Assembly: GCA_964540895.1 (NCBI GenBank)
Contig: CAZIOP010000001.1
Coordinates: 573,631 to 637,630, forward strand
DNA from: Patescibacterium sp964540895
Lineage (GTDB): Bacteria; Patescibacteriota; Patescibacteriia; Patescibacteriales; Patescibacteriaceae
Reading direction: 5' to 3'
Length of the DNA: 64,000 bases
The notes under the pieces were generated by a model, which was not told the DNA's origin, did no database searches, and saw only the letters and a program-made list of their open reading frames with translations. Positions 8,301 through 16,017 of this stretch are shown here, in pieces. The position numbers and the translations under genes were made by a program. Each line of letters starts with the position of its first letter. Position 1 is the first letter of the stretch.

Positions 8301-9593
8301 ATGATTACCAGTCAACATATCAACGAACTTAGCTCAAAGGTAGGAACCGAGGTGACTATTCGGGGCTGGGTATATAACTTTCGCTCTTCCGGAAAAATTG
8401 CTTTTTGGCAGATTAGAGATGGCTCTGGCTTTTGCCAAGCTATTCTATCTTCCGATGAACTCTCTTCTGAGAAGTGGGCCGAAGCAGAAAAAGTAACCCA
8501 GGAATCTGCCGTGTCAATAACTGGCCGTGTTTCCAAACACCCCAAGAAAGAAGAATATGAAATTCAAGTTACTGACTTCACGTTTTACCAAATAGCAGAG
8601 GAATATCCCATTGCCAACAAAGACCATGGTATTGATTTCTTATTAGACTATCGCCATCTCTGGCTTCGTTCACCAAAGCAGTGGGCTATTCAAAAAATTC
8701 GTTACACTATTATCCGTGCTATCTATGATTTCTTAAGCAAAGAAAACTTTACTAAAATAGACTCACCTATCATCACCGCTAACGCTGGCGAAAACACTAC
8801 GGACTTATTCAAAGTCAATTACTTTGATGAAACAACCTATCTTTCTCAAACTGGACAACTTTATATTGAAGCAGCAATTTATGCCCATGGTCGGGTCTTT
8901 GATTTTGGTCCAACCTTTCGAGCTGAAAAATCAAAAACTCGTCGTCATTTAACAGAATTTTGGATGATGGATGCTGAAATGGCGTTTTGTGATCTTGAAG
9001 ATAATTTAACTGTACAAGAAAATTTAATACGATATATTGTTCAATCAGTTCTGGAGCATAATGGACCTGAATTAGAAATACTAGAACGAGATATTAAGCC
9101 ATTAGAAAATATTACTAAACCATTTCACTATTTAACTCACGCTGAAGCGGTTGCGAAGCTCAAAGAATTGGGCTCTGATATTAAGGAAAGAGATGACTTA
9201 GGAGCTGATGATGAAACTATGCTTACTAAACTATATGATAATCCAATTTTCATTACTCATTATCCAGCTGAAGTAAAAGCTTTTTATATGAAGCGTGACC
9301 CTAATGATGACAGTCGCGTACTGGGTGCTGACTTGTTAGCTCCAGAAGGGTATGGCGAAATTATTGGTGGTTCACAGCGAGAAGATGATTATGAAATTTT
9401 AAAACAACGTATCACTGAATTTGGTTTAAAAACCGAAGACTATCAATGGTATCTTGATCTCCGTAAGTATGGCTCAATTCCACACGGTGGTTTTGGTTTA
9501 GGTCTTGAACGAGTCACGGCCTGGATTTGTGGACTACAACATATTCGTGAAGCTATTCCTTTTCCGCGAACCATTTACAGAATTACACCGTAA
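8301..9593 (+). CDS. asnS: Asparagine--tRNA ligase
   Basis: Class IIb aminoacyl-tRNA synthetase of 430 aa. The N-terminal OB-fold anticodon domain (EVTIRGWVYNFRSSGKIAFW) is followed by motif 2 (GPTFRAEKSKTRRHLTEFW) and motif 3 (GFGLGLERVTAWICGL). RHLTEFWMMDAEMAF is the AsnRS version of the block that in AspRS reads differently, so asparagine is preferred over aspartate. It is a single-gene transcription unit with its own promoter and a 14-bp terminator hairpin. A direct AsnRS implies that Asn-tRNA need not be made by the amidotransferase route. Confidence 0.95.
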   Translation: MITSQHINELSSKVGTEVTIRGWVYNFRSSGKIAFWQIRDGSGFCQAILSSDELSSEKWAEAEKVTQESAVSITGRVSKHPKKEEYEIQVTDFTFYQIAEEYPIANKDHGIDFLLDYRHLWLRSPKQWAIQKIRYTIIRAIYDFLSKENFTKIDSPIITANAGENTTDLFKVNYFDETTYLSQTGQLYIEAAIYAHGRVFDFGPTFRAEKSKTRRHLTEFWMMDAEMAFCDLEDNLTVQENLIRYIVQSVLEHNGPELEILERDIKPLENITKPFHYLTHAEAVAKLKELGSDIKERDDLGADDETMLTKLYDNPIFITHYPAEVKAFYMKRDPNDDSRVLGADLLAPEGYGEIIGGSQREDDYEILKQRITEFGLKTEDYQWYLDLRKYGSIPHGGFGLGLERVTAWICGLQHIREAIPFPRTIYRITP

Positions 9594-9604
9594 TATAGAT
9601 ATTA

Positions 9605-9638
9605 AAAAAGAGAATATTAAAAGTAATATTCTCTTTTT
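9605..9638. terminator. Bidirectional intrinsic terminator after asnS
   Basis: A perfect 14-bp stem (AAAAAGAGAATATT with AATATTCTCTTTTT) closes a 6-base loop. The stem ends in T and A runs, so it can stop asnS on plus and the converging minus-strand gene that ends at 9654. Confidence 0.85.
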
Positions 9639-9653
9639 GATTGTATTTGATTA

Positions 9654-10100
9654 TTAAATAAATTTTACAATTAACCATCTATCTCCGAAAATTGTTTCAC
9701 CCTTTTTATAAAGGTTGAAATAGCAATATTTTTTTCGTCTACAGGTATTAACATATACCCAAAAAATTGGCCTCTCAAATCCGATCGGGATAGCAATTCT
9801 TAAGTTCTTTACTTTAGAAAACTTTTCTTTTACTTCTTTACTTAATAAAAAAATACTGGCCGCCCTTAAACTATTATTCCTGGTGATAAATTTTGAATTA
9901 TCAAAGTTAAAAAATTCTTTCCATTCACCCTTAGCGATGTATTTTTTTCTGGTTGATCTCTCTTGAATTAATCTTTTTATAACTTTGGGTTTTGTGGTTC
10001 CATCAACTTTTACCACATAACCCCCTTGTTCTAATTTATTAAAAAAATTAGTTAACGACTGCTTTTTCTGTTTAGTTATTTTAATAACTAAATCAATCAT
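9654..10100 (-). CDS. Hypothetical basic protein
   Basis: 149 aa, lysine/arginine-rich, no recognised domain and no transmembrane helix. The start is set by a strong Shine-Dalgarno sequence (AAGGAGGGG, 10104-10112) before the ATG at 10098-10100, although the frame is open up to 10151. The C-terminal third (RIAIPIGFERPIFWVYVN) looks like a beta-rich fold. It stands alone between asnS and the DUF167 gene. The near-perfect ribosome site is unlike most neighbours and may mark it as acquired. Confidence 0.6.
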   Translation of the reverse strand: MIDLVIKITKQKKQSLTNFFNKLEQGGYVVKVDGTTKPKVIKRLIQERSTRKKYIAKGEWKEFFNFDNSKFITRNNSLRAASIFLLSKEVKEKFSKVKNLRIAIPIGFERPIFWVYVNTCRRKKYCYFNLYKKGETIFGDRWLIVKFI

Positions 10101-10103
10101 GCA

Positions 10104-10112
10104 CCCCTCCTT
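10104..10112 (-). promoter_or_regulatory. Strong Shine-Dalgarno site deciding a start
   Basis: AAGGAGGGG lies 5 bases (from GGAGG) before the ATG at 10100. It complements the anti-SD CCTCCTTT visible at the 16S 3' end in this window and settles the start of the 149 aa hypothetical protein. Confidence 0.75.
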
Positions 10113-10186
10113 AGTATTTATTTTTAATATTAAAATTTTCTCTATCTTCACCCTAAATCAATAATTTGTCAAGAAGAAACAATATA

Positions 10187-10453
10187 TTATTTCTGTATTT
10201 TAATTGTCTTATCTGCCGAGAACTTGCCCATTAGAATCTGGATATTAGAAGCTGGTACTGAAAATTCCTCAGCTAAGAACAAAAATAGAGCATCATTACC
10301 TTTATTATTTTCTGGGGTGGCCTGTATATCTATCTTGATAACACCATCAGCTAAAACAGACTTTACTCTGGTTTCGCGGGCCTGAGCATGAACTTTTATT
10401 TTCAAGGTTATTTCACCTTTAGTCTTTAATTCTTCTTTATAGTTTTCTAGCAT
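10187..10453 (-). CDS. DUF167 (YggU family) protein
   Basis: 88 aa. The pattern LKIKVHAQARETRVKSV, followed by VIKIDIQATPENNKGNDALFLFLAEEF and IQILMGKFSADKTIKI, is characteristic of the small DUF167/UPF0235 alpha-beta fold, whose role is not established. It stands between two hypotheticals on the minus strand and no partner is evident. Confidence 0.85.
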   Translation of the reverse strand: MLENYKEELKTKGEITLKIKVHAQARETRVKSVLADGVIKIDIQATPENNKGNDALFLFLAEEFSVPASNIQILMGKFSADKTIKIQK

Positions 10454-10508
10454 ATATGTTTAAGTATAGCCTATTGCCCATATAACCGACAGTATAGACA
10501 CTGTTATC

Positions 10509-11585
10509 TTATTTATTAAAAAGGCTACTATAGTCGGTAACTACATCCAAACAAATTTGCTTGCTACCTGGTTCTAATATTTCACATAACTGTTTAGCTG
10601 GCTCCAAAGACCCGTGATGATTAATATATAAACCAACCATACCTCTGATACAAGCACTGGCTTCTGTATTTTCTAAATTAAGACATAGTTTCTCCACTGC
10701 TTTAGGAATACTGATATTTTCTTTAACCGCCTGACTACCAACTCCACTAATACACGTTAAACGATATGGGTCACCTGCTTGCTGGCACCACTGCAAAGCT
10801 GATTGGTATTCACCTAGATGTCTACTTAAATAGTATGTAGGGGCATAAAAATAACAATCATCTTTATCCTCTTCTAACTGTTCAGTACAAGGATAAAAAG
10901 AATTATCATCTTTTAAAAATTTTGAAACATGAACTTTTTGATCACTATTAAAATTCTCCATAAAGACACCGTTTCGACAACTACTACTAGCAAATAAATC
11001 TTTATATGATAAACATAGTTCTAATGAACGAGGTACATCATTATCAGTATAATACATAAGACCATGGCCGACACCGTGATAACATTCCCAACTGATAAAG
11101 CTACCTGATACATAATCAGCACACACCTTATTTAAAGTAGAAAAAATATCTTTACTTGATGAAAAATGACTTTCAATAATTCCATGTAAGTAACCAGAAT
11201 TGCAAATCTCATCTTGATATTTCATTGCTTGTCCAAAACTACCGTACTTCTCATAAGCTTCATGTCCAATTTCATGAACTAGATCATGACAAACACGAAG
11301 TAGTTTCTTATCGTTTTTAATTTCTTCTCTAATCTTCTCTAATGCTATGTGTGGACCTTGTGTACCTACTAACAATAATAGCTCATCTTTATATTTCTGA
11401 AATTCGTCTTTTGATAATTCTGCAGCATCAAGTTCGGGAATAGATTCTAAATCTGCTGATGAAAGAAGACTGACTTCTGTTTTAGAAATATTTTGATAAG
11501 TAAAAGAAGAAAACCAAAAATAACCAACAACTACTAAACAGACAATGGCAATCAGAATATAAATTAATTTCTTCTTTACCACCAT
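10509..11585 (-). CDS. Membrane-anchored protein with Cys-paired helical repeats, unknown
   Basis: 358 aa. One hydrophobic helix at about residues 6-26 anchors it; the rest should lie outside. Fourteen cysteines fall mostly in pairs spaced 11-13 residues: C155/C168, C191/C203, C233/C244, C267/C278, C301/C312 and C334/C345. The repeat period is about 34 residues, which suggests an alpha-solenoid (TPR or Sel1-like length) with one disulfide per repeat. Histidines recur in the first repeats (CHDLVHEIGHEAY, CNSGYLHGIIESHF, CYHGVGHGLMYY), so metal or haem binding is possible. The HEIGHE segment is not a clear metalloprotease site. I do not recognise the family. Confidence 0.75.
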   Translation of the reverse strand: MVVKKKLIYILIAIVCLVVVGYFWFSSFTYQNISKTEVSLLSSADLESIPELDAAELSKDEFQKYKDELLLLVGTQGPHIALEKIREEIKNDKKLLRVCHDLVHEIGHEAYEKYGSFGQAMKYQDEICNSGYLHGIIESHFSSSKDIFSTLNKVCADYVSGSFISWECYHGVGHGLMYYTDNDVPRSLELCLSYKDLFASSSCRNGVFMENFNSDQKVHVSKFLKDDNSFYPCTEQLEEDKDDCYFYAPTYYLSRHLGEYQSALQWCQQAGDPYRLTCISGVGSQAVKENISIPKAVEKLCLNLENTEASACIRGMVGLYINHHGSLEPAKQLCEILEPGSKQICLDVVTDYSSLFNK

Positions 11586-11648
11586 AGAAAAAACCTAGAC
11601 AGATACTTGCTTAGAGATGAGTAGAACTAATAATTAGATGAGTGAATT

Positions 11649-11993
11649 TTAATCGTCGTTACCAAACAAACTGTTAAGCAGATAATTAAAGAGGGAAAGA
11701 ATAATACTAAATAATAAGGCTACCCAAAAACCACTGACAGAAAATCCATCAATTACTGACGAAGCTAACAGAATAAGTAAAGCATTGATAACGAAGGTAA
11801 AAAGACCTAGGGTTAATATATTAATTGGTAGAGTTAATAGAATTAAAAGTGGCTTAATAAATGTATTAACTAATCCTAAAAATAGAGCCACCCAGAGAGC
11901 AGACCAGAAACCAGTTAACATAACACCCGGCAAAAGGTAACTCGCGAACATAATGGCAACTGTTGAAATTAGCCATTTAAGAATTAGCATCAT
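11649..11993 (-). CDS. Phage holin family 4 (PF04020-type) membrane protein
   Basis: 114 aa with four predicted transmembrane segments. LGLVNTFIKPLLILLTLPIN followed by TLGLFTFVINALLILL is the typical core of the widespread four-helix 'holin superfamily IV' proteins found in many bacteria outside prophages. Despite the name there is no phage gene nearby, and a housekeeping membrane role is more likely. It is co-directional with mscL, with a 16-base gap. Confidence 0.85.
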   Translation of the reverse strand: MMLILKWLISTVAIMFASYLLPGVMLTGFWSALWVALFLGLVNTFIKPLLILLTLPINILTLGLFTFVINALLILLASSVIDGFSVSGFWVALLFSIILSLFNYLLNSLFGNDD

Positions 11994-12009
11994 ACACGTA
12001 GTTTAATAA

Positions 12010-12360
12010 TTATTTCTTCTCAAGTAAATCATCATTCTTTAATAACGTTTTGATGATGAAATACAAGAAAGTCATAATAATAATAAAAGTTAACAATGAA
12101 CTTAAAATACCGCCAATATCAAACTCTACTCCCCTGACTGTAAATATGAGATTAGTAAAATCACCAGGTACAATTAACTTAATAAACGGAGTAAAAATAC
12201 CTTTTACTAAAGCATCTACTAAACCCTTAGAAGCATCAGCCGTAATAACACCAATAGCTAAACCAATGACTGAATATTTTTTCAAAAATTCAAACAGACC
12301 AGTACTAAAACTTTTTCCATGTGAATTAATCTTTTTGATGGTATCACGCATATCTGACAC
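12010..12360 (-). CDS. mscL: Large-conductance mechanosensitive channel
   Basis: 116 aa. A short cytoplasmic N-terminal helix is followed by FLKKYSVIGLAIGVITADASKGLVDALVKGIFTPFI, which covers the MscL pore helix and its conserved turn, then a periplasmic loop and a second helix (SSLLTFIIIMTFLYFIIKTLL). This matches the two-helix MscL layout and opens to release solutes on osmotic downshock. The conserved TM1 glycines are partly replaced (ADASKG where GAAFGK is usual), so gating could differ. It lies beside a holin-like membrane protein. Confidence 0.85.
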   Translation of the reverse strand: MSDMRDTIKKINSHGKSFSTGLFEFLKKYSVIGLAIGVITADASKGLVDALVKGIFTPFIKLIVPGDFTNLIFTVRGVEFDIGGILSSLLTFIIIMTFLYFIIKTLLKNDDLLEKK

Positions 12361-12401
12361 TAGTATAACGTACTAGCTTCTTTATTTCAAACTATCAAAA
12401 G

Positions 12402-12472
12402 TGGACTTAGCGAGAATCGAACTCGCGTTTCCGCAATGCGAATGCGGTGTGTTACCACTGTACTATAAGCCC
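12402..12472 (-). tRNA. tRNA-Ala (anticodon CGC)
   Basis: The minus strand folds with acceptor GGGCTTA/TAAGTCC, anticodon stem CCGCA/TGCGG around loop TTCGCAT, and T arm GCGAG-TTCGATT-CTCGC. The third acceptor pair is G-U, the alanine identity element. CCA is not encoded after the discriminator A. The D stem (GTAC against ACAC) holds two mismatches, which is a weak point. Confidence 0.85.
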
Positions 12473-12503
12473 AAATGCCCTCTCTGTCGCGAGAGGACAT
12501 TTT

Positions 12504-13193
12504 TTATTTCTTCTTTAATTCAATCTTCTCAATCTTAATATCTTCGACAGGATGATCATTTGCATCGACACTTACTTTTTCAATCTTGTCGACAACATCC
12601 ATACCGGAAACTACATAACCAAAATTAGTATGTTTACCATCAAGCCAGGCAGTTTCCTTAGCAGTCACAATGAAAAACTGTGAGCCGTTAGTATTTGGTC
12701 CGGAATTAGCCATAGCTAGAGAACCACGTACTAATTTGTGGTTATTAAATTCATCAGCAAAGCTATAGCCTGGTCCACCCATTCCATGAGTTGAGCGATC
12801 AGCATTCTTTGAATTAGGATCACCACCTTGAATCATAAAATCGGGGATAACTCGATGAAATAAGGTGCCATCATAAAATCCTTCCTTAGCTAAAGACAGA
12901 AAATTATTAACTGTCACTGGAGATTCAGAATAAAACGCTAACTCAATATTACCTTGATTGGTTACTAACGTAGCGCCAGAATATACTTTAGTTAAATCTT
13001 CTTTCAATTCTGTTGGTGGAGTCATAGGGGTTTGATTAGTTACTTCAGGCGTCAGGGCATCAGGTGTTGGACCTGTATCCGAAGTATTGTAATAAGTTGT
13101 TTTATTAGCGCTGGTACAACCTGACAAAATCAGGATAAACAGTACCACGGGAACAAATAAAAGTTTTTTCATAGGTTTTTTATTATGTGACAT
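12504..13193 (-). CDS. Peptidyl-prolyl cis-trans isomerase, cyclophilin-type lipoprotein
   Basis: 229 aa. The N-terminus has a lipoprotein signal (KKLLFVPVVLFILILSGCTS, lipobox cysteine C26), a Thr/Pro-rich linker, then a cyclophilin domain: FHRVIPDFMIQGGDP, SLAMANSGPNTNGSQFFI and LDGKHTNFGYVVSGMDVVD carry the active-site R, F, M, Q and H positions. It should catalyse proline isomerisation of exported proteins while anchored to the membrane. The start at 13193 overlaps the cca stop by 11 bases; an ATG at 13172 is an equally good alternative that keeps the signal peptide. Confidence 0.92.
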   Translation of the reverse strand: MSHNKKPMKKLLFVPVVLFILILSGCTSANKTTYYNTSDTGPTPDALTPEVTNQTPMTPPTELKEDLTKVYSGATLVTNQGNIELAFYSESPVTVNNFLSLAKEGFYDGTLFHRVIPDFMIQGGDPNSKNADRSTHGMGGPGYSFADEFNNHKLVRGSLAMANSGPNTNGSQFFIVTAKETAWLDGKHTNFGYVVSGMDVVDKIEKVSVDANDHPVEDIKIEKIELKKK

Positions 13194-14625
13194 AAAATTC
13201 TTTTTTCAAATCTTTATCTTCTGCTGATCTTTTCTCTTCAATAACCTCTTTAGCCTTGTCTCGTAATTCTGCTAATTCTAACTGACTTAAATCTTTACTA
13301 CGTTTTTCTAAATATTCTTTTTCGTTCAACGTTGGATCTTCAATTACCTCTGACAATAATACATCTAGAATTGCTCCAATCTTTGGTCCTGGTTCTAAGC
13401 CTAATGTTTTCATTAGATCATCACCGTTAATCTTCAACATTTTAACTGAGACTGGATCATGACGGACTTTTTCCATCATATACTGTAAATGCCGTAGCTT
13501 ATAAGGCATAGCCTTAGCTACTCCCGAGCCCAAACGATCAGCTACTCGTAAATCAATCAAGTCTGAAAGGTTTTCTTCTCCCACCTTTCTAATTAACCGA
13601 CGAACAGAAGCGGCGGTTACTTCATCGACATTATAATAAAACATATGATTTCTGACTAGAGTCACAATTCTCTCCGTATCAGCCGTAGAAAACTTCAAAC
13701 GTTTTAATATTTTGAGCACCATTTTGGCTCCAACAATTTCATGGTTATAAAATGTGGCTCCACCATCAATCATCTTCTTAGTCCGAGCTTTGCCAATATC
13801 ATGCAACAAGCTAGCAAATCTAACCTGCCATTCTGGATTAGGGCAATGCTTTAAGGATAAAATATTATGATCATAGACTGTATGGGTGTGATGATGATTT
13901 TGTGTCATGCCAATACCCTCTTCCAACTCAGGTAAAATATAATTAAGAAGTTTTGTTGCTTGAAGTTTTTGAATACCTTCAGCCGGATGATCTGAAGCTA
14001 GAATTTTAATCAACTCATCACGAATTCTCTCATTGGCAACAAATTTAATTGTGCCGGCAAACTTCTGTATACCTCGTTCGGTTTTTGGTTCAATAGCAAA
14101 ACCTAACTGGGTCATAAAACGAACTGCTCGCAACATACGTAAGGCATCTTCTTTAAATCGATCTTCAGGTTCACCCACAGTACGAATAATTTTTTTCTTG
14201 ATATCTTTTTCTCCACCAAACAAATCAACCAAACTGCCATCTGATGCTAAGGCCAATGCGTTAATAGTAAAATCACGGCGAGCTAAATCTTTGTCCACAC
14301 TATCTTCGAAAATTACTTCATCTGGTCGCCGATGATCACTATAGGTTTGTTCACTACGGTATGTAGTAACTTCAACTACAGTCATCAATTCACCATTATC
14401 ACGAATTGGTACAATAACAGTACCAAACATATTCTCATACTTGCTATCAGACAATACTTTTAAAATATCATCAGGTCGGGCATTAGTTGTTATGTCCCAG
14501 TCCTTTGGTTCCTTCCTTAACAAAAAATCACGCACTGAACCACCAACGACATAAGCTTCAAAACCCGCCTTAGTAAGGCGGGTAATTATATCCGTAATAT
14601 ATAATGGCAGATTAATAGAACTCAT
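13183..14625 (-). CDS. cca: CCA tRNA nucleotidyltransferase (poly(A) polymerase family) with HD domain
   Basis: 480 aa. The class II nucleotidyltransferase head has GGSVRDFLL and the DWDITT metal motif, then RRDFTINALALASDGSLVDLFGG and the RNA-binding block RFKEDALRMLRAVRF. A C-terminal HD domain carries LLHDIGKARTKK with later histidines. It adds or repairs the 3' CCA of tRNAs. Several tRNAs in this window do not encode CCA, so the activity is needed. It overlaps ogt by 4 bases (ATGA), which also shows that TGA is a stop. Confidence 0.92.
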   Translation of the reverse strand: MSSINLPLYITDIITRLTKAGFEAYVVGGSVRDFLLRKEPKDWDITTNARPDDILKVLSDSKYENMFGTVIVPIRDNGELMTVVEVTTYRSEQTYSDHRRPDEVIFEDSVDKDLARRDFTINALALASDGSLVDLFGGEKDIKKKIIRTVGEPEDRFKEDALRMLRAVRFMTQLGFAIEPKTERGIQKFAGTIKFVANERIRDELIKILASDHPAEGIQKLQATKLLNYILPELEEGIGMTQNHHHTHTVYDHNILSLKHCPNPEWQVRFASLLHDIGKARTKKMIDGGATFYNHEIVGAKMVLKILKRLKFSTADTERIVTLVRNHMFYYNVDEVTAASVRRLIRKVGEENLSDLIDLRVADRLGSGVAKAMPYKLRHLQYMMEKVRHDPVSVKMLKINGDDLMKTLGLEPGPKIGAILDVLLSEVIEDPTLNEKEYLEKRSKDLSQLELAELRDKAKEVIEEKRSAEDKDLKKEFYVT

Positions 14626-14942
14626 TTGGCAAACAAAAAATTATTTAATGATTTGACTTTCCCGTTACTGATTGCCACACCTTCAGCTTTTAACATTTTT
14701 GTTTTCTGGTCTGACCCAGAAGCAAAACCACCAACCTGACCATCGGAACGAACTACTCGATGACACGGTACCTTGGGTGCATACGGGTTTTTATTCAATG
14801 CGTTTCCTACAGCCCTGGCACTACCTGGTCGTCCAATCATACGGGCAATAGTACCGTAGGTCGCCACCTTACCCTTTGGAATTTGCTTAGTGGCATTCCA
14901 AACTTGTGTGTTAAACGAGTTAAGAGAACTACTTAACAACAT
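14622..14942 (-). CDS. ogt: Methylated-DNA--cysteine S-methyltransferase (or alkyltransferase-like protein)
   Basis: 106 aa, equal to the C-terminal DNA-binding domain of O6-alkylguanine transferases. The helix-turn-helix ATYGTIARMIGRPGSARAVG and the active-site PCHRVV with acceptor cysteine C60 are intact, so it can accept the alkyl group once and is then spent. The N-terminal ribonuclease-H-like domain of Ada/Ogt is absent, as in many short forms. It is coupled to cca by an ATGA overlap. Confidence 0.9.
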   Translation of the reverse strand: MLLSSSLNSFNTQVWNATKQIPKGKVATYGTIARMIGRPGSARAVGNALNKNPYAPKVPCHRVVRSDGQVGGFASGSDQKTKMLKAEGVAISNGKVKSLNNFLFAK

Positions 14943-14946
14943 AGTA

Positions 14947-15183
14947 TTACTTAGTGAATAATTCAGGAGGTAGTACTTCAGAATAACCAGCTGTTAATCC
15001 AGAAATAAGTCCAGGTAAGTAAATCCAAGCAGCAATTAATGGTAAAACAATTAATAGAATTTTTACAATATCAGTTATGCGTAACCACTTCAAATAATTC
15101 TCAGTTTTATGAGTAATTGAACGAACTTCCTTAGTTAAAGCAATGTTCTCTTCTAAGAGTTTATGTATCTCTTCATCAGTCAT
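14947..15183 (-). CDS. Small membrane protein, unknown
   Basis: 78 aa. A charged, probably helical N-terminal half (EEIHKLLEENIALTKEVRSI) leads into one hydrophobic helix at about residues 40-66 (DIVKILLIVLPLIAAWIYLP). No family recognised. It follows a candidate structured RNA or terminator downstream of nrdR and lies 4 bases before ogt. Confidence 0.65.
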   Translation of the reverse strand: MTDEEIHKLLEENIALTKEVRSITHKTENYLKWLRITDIVKILLIVLPLIAAWIYLPGLISGLTAGYSEVLPPELFTK

Positions 15184-15260
15184 AGAGGGCTAATATTAGT
15201 TAAAATTTCTTATAATATAAGTTTACATCAAAGAAGCAATAATTTCAATAACAAAATAAA

Positions 15261-15377
15261 AACCACCCTGGGTTACAAAGTGGCCTTTACGCTAGCCGAC
15301 TTACAAGGAACATAACAAGGTACAATGGCTAGACAAGCATTGGGGCATAATAAGGGACTCACCGCCGAGCTTCTATA
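15261..15377 (-). ncRNA. Candidate structured RNA after nrdR, ending in a terminator-like hairpin
   Basis: Within the 194-base interval between nrdR and the 78 aa gene, the minus strand is richer in G and C than its surroundings. It has a stem CTAGCC/GGCTAG (15292-15297 with 15327-15332) enclosing two CCTTGT copies, and ends with GGCCAC/GTGGTT (15261-15285) followed by TTTATTTTG. It starts immediately after the nrdR stop. No known riboswitch, tmRNA, SRP RNA or 6S consensus was recognised. Confidence 0.35.
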
Positions 15378-15842
15378 TTAGTTTTTCTTCCCAGATTTTA
15401 TTAACTTATTTAGTTCTCTTTTGAAACTCTGAGCATCTTTAAAAGATTCGTACACTGAAGCAAATCTGATATAGGCAACTTGATCAATTTTCTTCAACTG
15501 CTTCATTACAATCTGTCCAATCTGATCAGATAAGATTTCTGTCTTACGCAGAGCCTGTAAATCTCGCTCAATTAAACTTACTGTTTTTTTAAACTTCTCT
15601 TCCGTAATTGGTCGTTTCTCAAAGGCCCGACGTAAGCCTTTGATTAACTTATCACGCACATAACTTTCTTTGCGGCCATCTCGTTTAACAATTGTTAAAT
15701 CAAGAATTTCTACTTCCTCATAGGTTGAAAAACGATATCCGCATTTTAAACACTCACGACGACGACGAATTGATAAACCATCAGACGCTACTCGTGAATC
15801 AACTACTTTTGTATCCTGAAAATAACAAATCGGACATTTCAT
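15378..15842 (-). CDS. nrdR: Transcriptional repressor NrdR
   Basis: 154 aa. An N-terminal zinc ribbon (C3, C6, C31, C34; MKCPICYFQD and ECLKCGYRF) is followed by RKESYVRDKLIKGLRRAF, the ATP-cone domain. NrdR senses dATP/ATP and represses ribonucleotide reductase genes by binding NrdR boxes. Length and motifs are standard. No nrd gene is in this window. Its start codon lies just after a strong hairpin with a T run, itself preceded by a consensus promoter, so it may be controlled by attenuation. Confidence 0.95.
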   Translation of the reverse strand: MKCPICYFQDTKVVDSRVASDGLSIRRRRECLKCGYRFSTYEEVEILDLTIVKRDGRKESYVRDKLIKGLRRAFEKRPITEEKFKKTVSLIERDLQALRKTEILSDQIGQIVMKQLKKIDQVAYIRFASVYESFKDAQSFKRELNKLIKSGKKN

Positions 15843-15854
15843 AGATCATAACAA

Positions 15855-15897
15855 AAAACATCCCGACTGGCTTATTAGGCCTGCCAAAGGATGTTTT
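15855..15897 (-). terminator. Terminator or attenuator hairpin before nrdR
   Basis: A 9-bp stem AAAACATCC/GGATGTTTT with an inner TGGC/GCCA pairing, followed on the minus strand by TTTTTTGTT. It sits between the promoter at 15965-15992 and the nrdR ATG at 15842, so it could terminate a short RNA of roughly 100 bases or attenuate nrdR. Confidence 0.7.
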
Positions 15898-15964
15898 GTT
15901 TTAGACTAGAGAATTTAATCACAACTTTAATTTTTGGATACAATACCTAGTAATTAATAGCTAC

Positions 15965-15992
15965 ATTTTAGCATAGCAATCTGAATTGTCAA
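15965..15992 (-). promoter_or_regulatory. Consensus sigma70 promoter upstream of nrdR
   Basis: TTGACA (15987-15992) and TAAAAT (15965-15970) on the minus strand with a 16-base spacer. It begins 25 bases before the stop of the 207 aa gene's downstream edge and reads toward nrdR through the hairpin at 15855-15897. Confidence 0.7.
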
Positions 15993-16017
15993 GAGAAAAT
16001 CACGAAATATATTAACG

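Noticed and set aside
8312..8545. 77-codon frame on minus opposite asnS
   Set aside because: Fully antisense to a confident gene, with no domain or ribosome site.
10509..11585. HEIGHE segment as a zinc metalloprotease site
   Set aside because: HExxH is not formed in the usual way within a protease-like fold, and the region belongs to the Cys-paired repeats.
11649..11993. Holin-like gene as a sign of a prophage
   Set aside because: No integrase, capsid, terminase, lysin or other phage gene nearby; this family is common on chromosomes.
14617..14630. Alternative genetic code with UGA as glycine, as in Gracilibacteria
   Set aside because: TGA ends ogt and ybeY in ATGA overlaps at the expected family lengths, and all genes read well with UGA as stop.
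15290..15345. Possible degenerate tRNA after nrdR
   Set aside because: No cloverleaf with a T arm or 7-bp acceptor can be formed; treated as a structured RNA or terminator instead.
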